Assembly (NCBI RefSeq): GCF_902859595.1
Contig: NZ_CADIJQ010000001.1
Coordinates: 496,001 to 560,000, forward strand
DNA length: 64,000 nt
Source: Achromobacter kerstersii
GTDB lineage: Bacteria > Pseudomonadota > Gammaproteobacteria > Burkholderiales > Burkholderiaceae_B
Direction of reading: 5' to 3'
Part shown: piece after piece, positions 1 through 8,832 of the stretch
Layout: every line of letters starts with the position of its first letter
Position numbering within the stretch: position 1 is the stretch's first letter
Program-made: the position numbers and the translations under genes
The notes under the pieces: generated by a model
The model's input: the letters and a program-made list of their open reading frames with translations, nothing else
What the model was told of the DNA's origin: nothing
Database searches by the model: none

Positions 1-991
1 GGCGCAACAATGCGGCGTCCCATTCGCTTTTCGCGCGATCGGCGCTGGCGGGTAGCGAAGGCGGCACGCGCATCGACGTCACCACGCGATAGGGCGCGGT
101 GACGTTGGCGGCGCGGTCGTCGGCGGCGCGCTCATCAGTGGCATGCTCATCACTGGCATGCTCATCAGGGGCACGCTCATCAATGGCACCCTCGTCGATA
201 GCGCGTGCCTTCGTGGTGCGGGTCTCGCTTGCATTCAGGCGCTGCGCCAAGACTTCCAGCGCTTGCGCCGCCAACGCCTCGACGGCCGCGCCGCGTTGTT
301 GGGCGTCGGTACCCTGCCGTAACGCTGTCGCGCTGCCCGGCCGCGGGCCGTTGCGATCCCACAGTGATTGGTAATGGCGCACCCGCGCGTCCGCCGCCAG
401 CGCGTCCAGCCGTTGCAGGCGGGTCAGGGCAGCGCTATCCAGCAGGCGGGCGCAGCCCCGGGCGAGCGGATCGTCGCCCATCGTTTCGGGCATGTCGCGC
501 AGCTGTTGCACGGCATCCGCCAACACCGTCCATGACCCGGAGGATGCGGCCGCCTGCACGTCGGCCAAGGCGTCCGCCTGCAAGCCGCGTGGCATGCGCG
601 CGAGTTTGGCGGGGTGTGCGATGGCATTGGCGGCGGCCAGGATTTCGCGGCGGTCCGCGTCGGCGCCTGCGCTAAGCGATGCGTACTCGCGCACGGTCGC
701 CACGCGATGGCGCAGTTCCATGGCCTGGATGGCAGGGTCGCCCTGGCCTTCACGCATGGCGCCGCGGATCAGTTGCGCCAAGGCGTCAATGAAGGCGCGT
801 TCAATTTCAGGGCGGGGCGTGTCGCCGTGGGCCAGCGCTTGCCGCGCCTGGTCGATCGCCAACGCCAGTGCGGTGGCGCTATGCCCGTTCTGCGCATCCG
901 GGGTGACGGCGGGTGTGGGCGGCACGCGATAGCGGCGCGCGACGATGCGCAACGTTTCATCCAGCAGAGCGGGGCGCGGAGGCAGGGGCAT
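1..991 (-). CDS. Hypothetical protein, 3' end beyond the window
   Basis: Reading leftwards from an ATG at 991 the frame stays open to base 1, giving about 330 residues with no stop, so the C-terminus is missing. The protein starts MPLPPRPALLDETLRI and is rich in Ala, Arg, Asp and Glu, with no signal peptide or membrane segment, and looks alpha-helical. Near residues 262-287 it carries an acidic, DERA/DEHA-like low-complexity stretch encoded by 15-bp tandem repeats. I do not recognise a family. It is divergent from the exported rhodanese gene, with about 190 bp between the two starts. The frame is chosen because it is uninterrupted over 991 bases with sensible composition, while the competing frames are broken. 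Confidence 0.6.
   Translation of the reverse strand, partial: MPLPPRPALLDETLRIVARRYRVPPTPAVTPDAQNGHSATALALAIDQARQALAHGDTPRPEIERAFIDALAQLIRGAMREGQGDPAIQAMELRHRVATVREYASLSAGADADRREILAAANAIAHPAKLARMPRGLQADALADVQAAASSGSWTVLADAVQQLRDMPETMGDDPLARGCARLLDSAALTRLQRLDALAADARVRHYQSLWDRNGPRPGSATALRQGTDAQQRGAAVEALAAQALEVLAQRLNASETRTTKARAIDEGAIDERAPDEHASDEHATDERAADDRAANVTAPYRVVTSMRVPPSLPASADRAKSEWDAALLR
130..204 (-). repeat. 15-bp tandem repeat, about five units, in frame
   Basis: Five consecutive 15-bp units related to GCTCATCAGTGGCAT on the plus strand begin at 130, 145, 160, 175 and 190. The first four differ by one to three bases and the last is more diverged. Read on the minus strand they encode repeated acidic pentapeptides of the DEHAS type. 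Unit length is a multiple of three, so copy-number change would not shift the frame. Confidence 0.8.
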
Positions 992-1183
992 GTGGGTGGG
1001 GGACAGAATAGGACGTGAGCGGCGTAAGCCTAGCGTGCCGCGCGAAAACATGCAGCGTTTTCATTGCTGACAACACTCTGAACGAGTAATCAGAATATGA
1101 AAACAATGTCGTTCGTGCCAGGCAGGCAAGCCGATATTGTCCGGTTTGAACGGCGCATCAGCCGCCGCAAACAGGAGAATCCG

Positions 1184-2110
1184 ATGTCCCTACGCAAGAT
1201 GCTCGCCGGCGCGGTCGCCATGCTGGCCACCTTTGCCGCCGTGCCGGCGGCGGCGCAACACGCCAAATTTCTGGTCACGACAGAGTGGCTGGAAAAGAAC
1301 TTGAACGATCCCAAGGTGCGCGTCGTAGAGGTCAGCGTGAACCCGGGCCTGTTCGAACGCGGCCACATCCCGGGCGCGGCCAATGTGAACTGGCATACCG
1401 ATCTGGTCGATACCGTGAACCGCGACATCGCGCCGCCCAAGCAATTCCAGGCGCTGCTGGCGCGCTCCGGCATCAATGCCGACACCACCACCGTGCTGTA
1501 CGGCGACAACAACAATTGGTTCGCTGCCTGGGGCGCGTGGATTTTTGATATCTACGGCATCGACAACGTGAAGATTCTGGATGGCGGCCGCAAGAAGTGG
1601 GAAGCCGAAGGGCGGCCGCTGGCCAATAGCGCGAAGATTCAGCCGGCTGGCACGGCGCAGATCAAGACGCCTAACGCGGCACTGCGCGCGCATCTGCAAG
1701 ACGTGCTGGCTGTGGCGCGCAAGGAAAAGCAGGGCGTGCTGGTCGATATCCGGTCGGCGGATGAATACAACGGCAAGATCTTCGCGCCCAATGGTGTGCC
1801 GGAACTGGCCGTACGCGCGGGCCACGTGCCGGGCGCGGTCAACGTCACGTGGAGCAAGCTGGTGGCGGATGACGGCACCTTCAAGCCGGCAGACGAACTC
1901 AAGGCCATCTACCAGGCGGCCGGCGTGGACGGCAGCCAGCCCATCATCACGTATTGCCGCATTGGCGAACGGTCGAGCCATTCGTGGTTTGCGCTGAAGA
2001 AACTGCTGGGCTATGACGTGCGCAACTACGACGGCTCGTGGACGGAATACGGCAACAGCGTCGGCTCGCCCATCACGAACCCCGCCGGCACTGTGTGGGG
2101 CAAGACCTGA
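1184..2110 (+). CDS. Exported rhodanese-family thiosulfate sulfurtransferase
   Basis: A 308-residue tandem-rhodanese protein. Residues 1-25 form a signal peptide (MSLRKMLAGAVAML...AAAQ), so it should act in the periplasm. Two rhodanese domains follow; the N-terminal one has the usual RGHIPGA-type motif (ERGHIPGAANVNW), and the C-terminal one carries the active-site loop YCRIGERSS with the persulfide-carrying cysteine at about residue 258. The family moves sulfane sulfur from thiosulfate or another donor to a thiophilic acceptor. The start at 1184 is preferred over an upstream in-frame ATG at 1097 because it has an AGGAG ribosome site about 8 bases upstream and opens directly into the signal peptide. 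The next gene, a YeeE-type sulfur transporter, starts one base after its stop, which indicates an operon and a joint role in sulfur handling. Confidence 0.93.
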   Translation: MSLRKMLAGAVAMLATFAAVPAAAQHAKFLVTTEWLEKNLNDPKVRVVEVSVNPGLFERGHIPGAANVNWHTDLVDTVNRDIAPPKQFQALLARSGINADTTTVLYGDNNNWFAAWGAWIFDIYGIDNVKILDGGRKKWEAEGRPLANSAKIQPAGTAQIKTPNAALRAHLQDVLAVARKEKQGVLVDIRSADEYNGKIFAPNGVPELAVRAGHVPGAVNVTWSKLVADDGTFKPADELKAIYQAAGVDGSQPIITYCRIGERSSHSWFALKKLLGYDVRNYDGSWTEYGNSVGSPITNPAGTVWGKT

Positions 2111-2111
2111 C

Positions 2112-3299
2112 GTGACGACGTTGCGCTATGGGTCGACCGCCGCCGTGCTGGCGGCCGTTGTTGCGGCAGCGTGGCTGCTGGCGCCCCTGCCTGATGGCGG
2201 GCGCAGCCTGGCCTTGTCCGTGCTGCTGGGGGCGGCGTTTGGCATTGTGCTGCAACGCTCGCGTTTCTGTTTCTACTGCATTGCCCGCGACTTCATCGAC
2301 AAGAAGGAAACCGCCGGCATGTTCGCCGTGTTGCTGGCGCTGGGCGTGGGCATGCTGGGGTATCACGCGGTGTTCGGCGCGTTTCTGCCGATTCCGTCGG
2401 CAGACCGCCTGCCGCCCGGCGCGCACATTGGGCCGGTCAGCGTGGCGCTGGTGGCGGGCGCGTTCGTCTTCGGGATTGGCATGCGGGTGTCGGGCTCGTG
2501 CATCAGCGCGCATTTCTACCGGCTGGGCGAAGGGGCGCTGGCCTCGCCCTTTGCGCTGTTGGGCGCGGGCGTGGGTTTTGTGCTGGGCTTTGCAACCTGG
2601 AACGCGCTGTACCTGGCGGTGATTCAGCAGGCGCCTGTCGTCTGGCTGCCGCAGCAATTGGGGTATGGCGGCACGGTGCTGTTGCAGGGCGCGGTGCTGC
2701 TGGCGCTGGCGTGGGCGGTGGTTCGTCGTGGCGGCGCGCAGACGGCGTTGCCACAGCGGGCGGTATCGCCTTGGCATGCGGTCTTGCACGAGCGCTGGCC
2801 GCCTGCGGTGGGGGGCATTCTGGTCGGGGCAATCGGGGTGATGGCGTACTTGCGGATTGCGCCGCTGGGCGTGACAGCGGAACTTGGCAGCGTGGCGCGC
2901 ACGCTGGCTCAGCGTGCGGGCGGATTGCCCGATCGGCTCGAAGGCCTGGATACGTTTGCGGGGTGCGCCACGGCGGTCAAGCACGTGCTGCTGTCGAACA
3001 ACGGTGCGTTCGTGCTGGCGTTGGTAGCGGGCGCGTGGGCGGCGGCCTTGGCGGCGGGCGCATTCCGGCCGCGGCTGCCCTCGCTGAAAGACGTGCTGCG
3101 TAACTTCGCGGGCGGCGTCTTGATGGGCTGGGGGGGCATGACGGCGCTAGGGTGCACCGTGGGCACGCTGCTGTCCGGCGTGATGGCCGGCGCGTTGTCG
3201 GGCTGGGTGTTTGGCGCCGCCTGCTTTGCGGGGATCTGGGCGGCGCTGCGGGTGGTGAGAGCCCCCGCCGCTGCCAGCCCCCAACCGCGTCTTACTTGA
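2112..3299 (+). CDS. YeeE/YedE (TsuA-like) sulfur-compound transporter
   Basis: A 395-residue polytopic membrane protein of the YeeE/YedE (DUF395) family, which takes up thiosulfate or other reduced sulfur species through a relay of conserved cysteines. Candidate relay cysteines are visible in RSRFCFYC, in SGSCISAHFYRLGEG and in LGCTVGTLLSG, each in a glycine-rich helix hairpin as in the family. The start is taken as GTG at 2112 because it is the first usable codon after the rhodanese stop at 2110 and leads into the first hydrophobic segment. Translational coupling to the rhodanese is likely: the periplasmic sulfurtransferase would supply or consume sulfane sulfur at the transporter mouth. 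Its 3' end overlaps the convergent gene at 3292 by 8 bp. The exact substrate is not shown. Confidence 0.9.
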   Translation: MTTLRYGSTAAVLAAVVAAAWLLAPLPDGGRSLALSVLLGAAFGIVLQRSRFCFYCIARDFIDKKETAGMFAVLLALGVGMLGYHAVFGAFLPIPSADRLPPGAHIGPVSVALVAGAFVFGIGMRVSGSCISAHFYRLGEGALASPFALLGAGVGFVLGFATWNALYLAVIQQAPVVWLPQQLGYGGTVLLQGAVLLALAWAVVRRGGAQTALPQRAVSPWHAVLHERWPPAVGGILVGAIGVMAYLRIAPLGVTAELGSVARTLAQRAGGLPDRLEGLDTFAGCATAVKHVLLSNNGAFVLALVAGAWAAALAAGAFRPRLPSLKDVLRNFAGGVLMGWGGMTALGCTVGTLLSGVMAGALSGWVFGAACFAGIWAALRVVRAPAAASPQPRLT

Positions 3300-3780
3300 A
3301 CAGGGCGGCGTTCTCTTCCAGCACCGTGTCGGCGCACTGGGCGTCCAGGTTGCCGCCCGGGGCGCCGGCCACGCCGATCGCGCCGATGACATTGGCGCCG
3401 GCCTTGACCGGCACGCCGCCGCCCAGCAGCAGGAAGCCCGGGATGTCGGTCAGGTTGGCCGCGCCCGGATTCTTTTGCGCGTTTTCCATCATGGCAAGCG
3501 TCGGGGTCTTGGCGGACACGGCGGTGAAGGCCTTGGCGCGGCTGGCTTCGATGGTGTGCGGGCCGGCGTTGTCGGCGCGGGCAAAGGCCTTGAGCAGACC
3601 GGCGCGGTCAACGACGGACGCGCTGACGTTGTAGCCCTTGGCCTGGCAGGCGGCGACGGTGGCGGTGGCGAGCTTTTGCGCGTCAGCCATCGACAGATTG
3701 CTTTCGTTCAGCACGGCGGCGTTGGCGGCGCCGGCAAACGCCAGCGTAGACATCAGGGTGGCGAGCGTGATCCGGTTCAT
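3292..3780 (-). CDS. Secreted GlcG/HbpS-family heme-binding-like protein
   Basis: A 162-residue protein of the GlcG/HbpS (DUF336) family. It has a signal peptide of about 21 residues (MNRITLATLMSTLAFAGAANA) followed by the family pattern: MADAQKLATATVAACQ, then VVDRAGLLKAFARADNAGPHT, then a glycine-rich GVPVKAGANVIGAIGVAGAPGG loop region. HbpS-type members bind heme or act as extracytoplasmic sensors; GlcG members sit in glycolate loci. Starts at 3780 and 3789 are possible; 3780 is favoured because an AGGA lies about 8 bases upstream. It is convergent with the sulfur transporter and overlaps it by 8 bp, and it lies just beyond the 3' end of a two-component system on the same strand. Function here is unproven. 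Confidence 0.88.
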   Translation of the reverse strand: MNRITLATLMSTLAFAGAANAAVLNESNLSMADAQKLATATVAACQAKGYNVSASVVDRAGLLKAFARADNAGPHTIEASRAKAFTAVSAKTPTLAMMENAQKNPGAANLTDIPGFLLLGGGVPVKAGANVIGAIGVAGAPGGNLDAQCADTVLEENAALFK

Positions 3781-3895
3781 GGTCTGCATCCTAGTTTTTG
3801 AAGGGGTTCGGTAGGAGCAGTCAGTGTGGCCAAAACGCGCCGCGGGCGGTATACGCCCGATTACGCCCAAACCTCCGTAGGGATACGGAGGCGAT

Positions 3896-4525
3896 CTAAT
3901 CCAGCAACGTCGCGTACTGGCGGATCAATTGCGCCAGGGAATCCGCTTCCAGCTTCGCAAAGACATTCGCCCGATACGTTTCCACCGTGCGCGGCGATAA
4001 ATCAAATTCGCGCGCGATTTCCTTGTTGCTCATGCCTTGCACGATGCGTTCCAACACCTCGTGTTCACGGCCGGATAAACGCGCCAGCCGCTCGGTGGCG
4101 GCCTGCGTCACGGCCAGCCGTTCGCGGCTGGCGATGTGGGTGCGCACGGCCGCTTGCACGGCGTCCAGGAACACATCGTCGTCCACCGGCTTTTGCAGGA
4201 ATTCCATGGCGCCGCCCTTGAAGGCGCGGCGGCACAGGTCCACGTTGGCATGGCCGGTCAGCATGACGACAGGCAGGTCGGACTGATCGGCCAGACGGGT
4301 CAGCACGTCCAGCCCGCTGATGCCGGGCATGCGGATGTCGAGCACGACACAGCCGATGGCGCTGGGCGTCAACTGCGCCAGAAAGGCCAGCGGGTCGCCA
4401 AAGCCCGCGCTGCGCAACCCCACGCTACGCAGCAGCAGGGCAAGGCCGTCGCGCACGGCGTCGTCGTCATCCACCAGATAGACCAGGGGCGAATGTTCCA
4501 GCGTGCGGAGATCTTGAGCGGTCAT
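3896..4525 (-). CDS. FixJ-type two-component response regulator
   Basis: A 209-residue regulator with an N-terminal receiver (residues about 14-125; phospho-acceptor Asp63 in VVLDIRMPGISG; acidic pocket YLVDDDDAVRDG; conserved Lys in LQKPVDDDVF) and a C-terminal LuxR-type helix-turn-helix (LSGREHEVLERIVQGMSNKEIA, then SPRTVETYRANV). This is the FixJ/NarL arrangement of a DNA-binding transcription factor. The ATG at 4523-4525 overlaps the stop of the upstream histidine kinase in an ATGA junction, so the two are co-translated and almost certainly cognate. Targets are unknown. The secreted HbpS-like gene lies immediately downstream on the same strand, separated by about 115 bp. Confidence 0.93.
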   Translation of the reverse strand: MTAQDLRTLEHSPLVYLVDDDDAVRDGLALLLRSVGLRSAGFGDPLAFLAQLTPSAIGCVVLDIRMPGISGLDVLTRLADQSDLPVVMLTGHANVDLCRRAFKGGAMEFLQKPVDDDVFLDAVQAAVRTHIASRERLAVTQAATERLARLSGREHEVLERIVQGMSNKEIAREFDLSPRTVETYRANVFAKLEADSLAQLIRQYATLLD

Positions 4526-5958
4526 GCGGGGGCTCCCGAGCGCGGCAGGCTCACGGTAAAGCAGGCGCCCGATGGGCTGATATTGCGGACGGCGATGCGG
4601 CCGTCCATGGAGCCGGCCAGCGTCTCGCACAGCGCCAGCCCCAGGCCCATGCCGTGCGGGCGCGTGGTGTAGAACGGCGCGAATAGCTTGGGCAGGGCGT
4701 CGGGCGGGATGCCGGGGCCGGTGTCGGTGACGGTGAACAGATAGTCGCCGCCTTGCGCGTGGCCTTCCAGCCGGATGTGACGCGGGCCGTCGCTGGCCGC
4801 CACCGCATCCGCCGCGTTCTGCACCAGGTTGTGCAAAATCTGCTCCAGCGCCACACGGTCGCCCAGCGGACGCGCGCCGGGGCTGGTGTTGTGCCAGCTC
4901 AGGCGGATGCCCTGACGGGCCAGTTCCGGTTCGCGCAGAAAGCGCAGCGATGCCACCAGCGCATCCGGGTCCAGCGCTTCCCGGCGGGCCGGCGAGCTGG
5001 GTTGGACGAGTGCGCGCATGCGGCTGATGATGTCGGCCGCGCGCTTGGCCTGTTCGGCGCTGGCCAAGAGCGCATGGCGCACGGCGGGGCGTTCTTCCTC
5101 GTCGTCCAGCAGGCGTTCGGCGGCGCGCGTATGCGCCAAGATGGCGGTCAGCGGCTGGTTCAATTCATGTGCGATGCCGGCCGCCATTTCGCCCAGCGTG
5201 CTCAGGCGCGCCATGGCGGCCAGGCGCACCTGTTCCTGTTGCCGGCGCGCGTCGGCGTGCGACCGCTGCCAGGCGGCGGCGCCCGCCACCAGCAAGGCGC
5301 TGGCCACGGCCCACAGCAGCCACGCGGTCCATGGCCAGAAGCCAGGCGTCAGCGTGCGCGTGCTGCGCATCGGGAAGGGCTGGCTGGCCGCACCCAGCGG
5401 CTTTTGCAGCGTCATCGTCAGGCCAAAAGCGTCGGCAGGCTGCTTGTCCAATAGCGTCAACGGGGTTTGATCCACGGTCAGCGTCAGGTTGGCCAGCCCC
5501 GGCGGAAAGTCGGCGGCGGGGACCAGTTGGCGGGCGTCCACCAGCAGGCTCCAGCTGGACGGCGCGATCAGCCAGTAGTGCGCGGCGTCCACGGGCAGCG
5601 TCACCGGCCGGCCCAGTTGGCGGGCTCGGTCCAGCGCGGCGGACAGGCCCGGCGGCTGGGCCAGGCTGCCTGCCCACGCGCCATCGGCCAGATAGCCCAG
5701 CCCCTGCAACTGCGGCATCGCGGGATGCAAGCTGGGGTACAGGCGTTCGGGGGTGGGCGGGTGCGACAGCGCCGCCAGCGTGGCCAGCACGGCTTCATGC
5801 TGCACGGTCTTCTGGCTCAGCATGCGTTGGGCCACGCTGGTGCTCTGGAAGAAACGGTCGTACTGGTCGACGTATTCCTGACGGGCGATCCAGACGGCGC
5901 CCAGGCAGAACAGGGCCAGCCAACAGAGGAGGGCGCGGGGGCGCGATAAGGGATTCAC
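4522..5958 (-). CDS. Membrane sensor histidine kinase
   Basis: A 478-residue sensor kinase. One transmembrane segment at residues about 9-26 and another at about 209-230 flank a periplasmic sensor region of about 180 residues that I cannot assign. The cytoplasmic part has a HisKA domain (GIAHELNQPLTAILAH, His264), an N box (NLVQNAADAV), a G1 box (DTGPGIPPDAL) and a G2 box (GMGLGLAL), so all catalytic motifs are present. The subtype resembles DctB/FixL-like kinases that pair with FixJ-type regulators. The start is a GTG at 5958; no ATG or good ribosome site is visible nearby, so the first few residues are uncertain. It is the first gene of the kinase-regulator pair. Confidence 0.92.
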   Translation of the reverse strand: MNPLSRPRALLCWLALFCLGAVWIARQEYVDQYDRFFQSTSVAQRMLSQKTVQHEAVLATLAALSHPPTPERLYPSLHPAMPQLQGLGYLADGAWAGSLAQPPGLSAALDRARQLGRPVTLPVDAAHYWLIAPSSWSLLVDARQLVPAADFPPGLANLTLTVDQTPLTLLDKQPADAFGLTMTLQKPLGAASQPFPMRSTRTLTPGFWPWTAWLLWAVASALLVAGAAAWQRSHADARRQQEQVRLAAMARLSTLGEMAAGIAHELNQPLTAILAHTRAAERLLDDEEERPAVRHALLASAEQAKRAADIISRMRALVQPSSPARREALDPDALVASLRFLREPELARQGIRLSWHNTSPGARPLGDRVALEQILHNLVQNAADAVAASDGPRHIRLEGHAQGGDYLFTVTDTGPGIPPDALPKLFAPFYTTRPHGMGLGLALCETLAGSMDGRIAVRNISPSGACFTVSLPRSGAPA

Positions 5959-6015
5959 GCGTGAAATTATGCCTTGCGGCCGCCGCGGACCGGAATCCGT
6001 AGGGCTACGGAGGAA

Positions 6016-7203
6016 TCAGGCGGCACGCCGGGTAGGGTGCGGCTTGGAGCGTGGGTTGGCTTCTTTGTTGGCGTCCGTGTCGGCGCCGGACTGCGAACTT
6101 GCCGACACCGCCATCTGGTAAAGCGCCGCCACCAGATCCGACTGCGTGACCAGGCCGTGCAAGCCGCGTGCCGCGTCCAGCACTGGCACACAATGCAAGC
6201 TGTCCGACATGGGCCGCGCCAGCTCGATCACGGGCAGGCCCGGCGTGGCGAAGGGGACTTCGCTGCGCATGCAGTCGGCCACCAGCAGGTCGGGCGCGGG
6301 GGCGCCATCCAACGTCTTGGCCGCCAGCCGGCCTTTGCGCGCCAGCACATCGCCCTGGGCCACCATGCCGGCATACCGGCCCGCGGCATCCAGCACGGGC
6401 AGCGCTTGCAGGCGGTGCTTGTCGAACAGGCGGATGGCGTAATCCAGCGGGTCTTGTTCGTGTACGGTGACCACATCGCGCGACATGACGTCCGCACAGG
6501 TCACGTCACCAAAACGCCGCAGGCTGGCGCGCAGTTCGGCGGCCAGCACGATGTCTTCCAGGTCTTCCTTGCTGATGTCCAATAGTTCGCCGCGTTGGGC
6601 CAGGGCCTCGTCCAGATCGGCGCGGCTGAAGCCCAGGCGGGCGCTGGGGGCGGCGTCGCGCGTGTGGTGGCCGGGCGCGGGGTCGGCGTGGCGGCGCGGA
6701 TAGTTGCGGCGCAGCGCGCCGTTGAATGCCACGGCAATGCACAGCAGGATCAGGGAGTTCAGCCCCACGGGCCACAGCGCGAAACCGTAACCCAGGCTGG
6801 CCACGGACGGGCCGCCTAGCACCGCCGTCAACGCCACCGCCCCGCCGGGCGGATGCAGGCAGCGCAGGCTGAACATGGCGCCGATGGCCAGGGCCGCCGC
6901 CGCAGCAGCCGCCACACCCGGTTCGGGAATCATCTGTGCGCAGAACACGCCAACCAGCGCTGACACCAGATTGCCCGCCATGATGGACCAGGGCTGGGCC
7001 AAGGGGCTGGCGGGGGCGGCGAACAGCAGCACGGCAGACGCGCCCATCGGCGCGATAAACCAGGGGTTTGCGCCGCCCAGCGCATGGCGGCCGACCCATT
7101 CCGTGCAGAACAATCCGACCAGCGCACCCAATACGCCAAAGAGCTTTTCGCGCCCATTGACGCCTACCGGCGCTGGCGCGAACGAGCTCAGCCAGCGCTT
7201 CAT
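6016..7203 (-). CDS. HPP-family membrane protein with C-terminal CBS pair
   Basis: A 395-residue protein. Residues about 10-165 form an HPP domain with four to five transmembrane helices; the diagnostic HPPGGA motif is in SLRCLHPPGGAVALTAV. After a charged linker, two CBS domains follow (ADVMSRDVVTVHEQDPLDYA and VADCMRSEVPFATPGLPV), which usually bind adenine nucleotides and regulate the attached module. HPP proteins have been linked to nitrite transport in plastids and cyanobacteria; the bacterial CBS-fused form is poorly characterised. The start is taken at 7203, but a TTG at 7215 with GAGGAG six bases upstream is an alternative. A MarR-type regulator lies just upstream on the same strand, about 100 bp away, and may control it. 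Confidence 0.87.
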   Translation of the reverse strand: MKRWLSSFAPAPVGVNGREKLFGVLGALVGLFCTEWVGRHALGGANPWFIAPMGASAVLLFAAPASPLAQPWSIMAGNLVSALVGVFCAQMIPEPGVAAAAAAALAIGAMFSLRCLHPPGGAVALTAVLGGPSVASLGYGFALWPVGLNSLILLCIAVAFNGALRRNYPRRHADPAPGHHTRDAAPSARLGFSRADLDEALAQRGELLDISKEDLEDIVLAAELRASLRRFGDVTCADVMSRDVVTVHEQDPLDYAIRLFDKHRLQALPVLDAAGRYAGMVAQGDVLARKGRLAAKTLDGAPAPDLLVADCMRSEVPFATPGLPVIELARPMSDSLHCVPVLDAARGLHGLVTQSDLVAALYQMAVSASSQSGADTDANKEANPRSKPHPTRRAA

Positions 7204-7306
7204 TGCCACACCCAAAACGGTCTCCTCGCGTGCTTGAAATATGTCGCGGGACGACAATTTATCACGCGGCAGCTGACGGCCAGCTATCGGCGGACGGGCC
7301 CAGGCG

Positions 7307-7753
7307 TCAGGCTGCGTCGCCGTCAATGCGGGCCAGCAAGCGGCCCAGCAGCGGGCGCATGGCGCGCAATTCTTCCAGATGCGAGGCCGACAGGCCTTCC
7401 AGCACGCGTTCGGCTTTTGGGGTCAGCACGACCTCAACGCGGCGGCCGTCTTCGGCGTCGTCCTCGCGGCTGACGAGTTCAAGGCGGGCCAGCCGGCCGA
7501 CCAGCTCGGCCGCGGTGTGGGGACGGATCAGCAGGCGTTCGGCAATTTCGCCCACATACAGGCCGCGCCGGCCAGGCGGATGCTTGCGTGTGCCTTTGAT
7601 CGCCAGCAGGGTCTGATGCTGTTGGGGCGTTAGATCGAACTCGGCCGCCGCGCCCTCGCTGAAGGCGGCGAAGGTGCGCAGTGCGTATCGGAAGTCGGCC
7701 AGCAGTTCGTAGTCCGCAGGCGACAAAGTGGTGGGGGACGGATCATTGTTCAC
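7307..7753 (-). CDS. MarR-family transcriptional regulator
   Basis: A 148-residue winged-helix regulator. Residues about 15-100 carry the MarR fold: helix FRYALRTFAAFSEGAA, then LTPQQHQTLLAIKG, the recognition helix region LLIRPHTAAELVGRLARLELV, and a wing with SREDDAEDGRRVEVVLT containing the typical D-x-R-R signature. Such proteins act as dimers that release DNA on binding small aromatic ligands or on oxidation. The start codon appears to be GTG at 7753. It is on the same strand as the HPP-CBS gene downstream and is separated from the LysR gene upstream by about 80 bp. Its targets cannot be deduced. Confidence 0.88.
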   Translation of the reverse strand: MNNDPSPTTLSPADYELLADFRYALRTFAAFSEGAAAEFDLTPQQHQTLLAIKGTRKHPPGRRGLYVGEIAERLLIRPHTAAELVGRLARLELVSREDDAEDGRRVEVVLTPKAERVLEGLSASHLEELRAMRPLLGRLLARIDGDAA

Positions 7754-7834
7754 CCGGCGATTCTAATAGATCATCGGCGCGGCGTGGCCTGTCCGTTTGT
7801 CCTACTTCTTGTTGGCGGGTTGCCAGGTTTTGGC

Positions 7835-8755
7835 CTAAGACGCCGCCGCCGCGCCGCTTGCCGCGCGCAGGTCCCACAACACATCCAGCACATGCTGCGT
7901 GGCGCGTTCGACCTTTTCGGCACGGTGCGCGATGCCCAACGGACGCCACAACGCCGGCCGCAGGGGGCGCATGATGATGCGCGGGTCGGCCTGCGGCGCG
8001 GTGGTTTCGTGTGGCAGCAGGGTCGCGCCGTAACCCGCCGCCACCAAGCTTTTGATGGCGTCGTTGTAGTTCAGCTGGATGCGGGCACGCGGGTTCAGCC
8101 CGGCGCTGGCGAACCATTCGCCGGTTTGGCGCGACAGGCGGGTGGTGGCGTCGTTCAGGATGAGCGGGCGCGCCGCGAGCCAGGCGGGCGTGACGCGTGC
8201 GGGCGCGGGCCAGCCAGCGGGCAGAAAGGCCATGACCGGGTCACGCCGCCAGGGTTTGATCAGCAAGCCATCAATGGGCGGTTGCGGCAGGGCCACCAGC
8301 CCCACGTCCAGCGTGCCGTCGTTTAAGCGCTGCAACGTTTCCTGGGACGTCAGCACCGCCACCTGCACGTCAATACCCGCATGGCGCTGGCCCAACGTTT
8401 CCAGCGCCTGCGGCAGCAGATGGGCAATGGCGCCGGTGGATGCGCCCAAGCGCACGCGTCCGGACAAGCCCTGCACCTGCCGCTGCACGTCGTCCAACGC
8501 CTGATCGGCTTCAGCCAGGAGCCGGCGCGCGCGCTCCAGCAGCGTGTCGCCAATGGTGGTGGGCCGGACCTGGCCGCGCTTGCGCGTCAGCAGCGGTGCG
8601 CCGATGCGCGCTTCCAGGTCGGCCACATGCAGGCTGACGGTGGGCGGCGCCAGATGCAAGGCGCGCGCGGCGTCCGCGAACGAACCCAGGTCGGCAATGG
8701 CGACCAGCGTGCGCAGGCGATCAAGGCTGATTTCACGCATGGTGGTGTCGTTCAT
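7835..8755 (-). CDS. LysR-family transcriptional regulator
   Basis: A 306-residue LysR regulator: N-terminal winged helix (LDRLRTLVAIADLGSFADAA, then APPTVSLHVADLEARIG) and a C-terminal periplasmic-binding-protein-like effector domain from about residue 95. It is divergent from argC with about 140 bp between starts, the usual layout for a LysR protein that controls its neighbour and itself. An imperfect inverted repeat (AAGTTGA at 8764-8770 and TCGACTT at 8783-8789) in the shared region could be its operator. The effector is unknown; an amino-acid-related ligand would be an inference from the neighbour only. A second in-frame ATG five codons in is an alternative start. Confidence 0.9.
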   Translation of the reverse strand: MNDTTMREISLDRLRTLVAIADLGSFADAARALHLAPPTVSLHVADLEARIGAPLLTRKRGQVRPTTIGDTLLERARRLLAEADQALDDVQRQVQGLSGRVRLGASTGAIAHLLPQALETLGQRHAGIDVQVAVLTSQETLQRLNDGTLDVGLVALPQPPIDGLLIKPWRRDPVMAFLPAGWPAPARVTPAWLAARPLILNDATTRLSRQTGEWFASAGLNPRARIQLNYNDAIKSLVAAGYGATLLPHETTAPQADPRIIMRPLRPALWRPLGIAHRAEKVERATQHVLDVLWDLRAASGAAAAS

Positions 8756-8832
8756 AAAAGATGAAGTTGACGGTCATGATATTCGACTTTTCTTATGTTG
8801 AGCGCAGGCCGATGATACCGGCTGGCTTCTCT

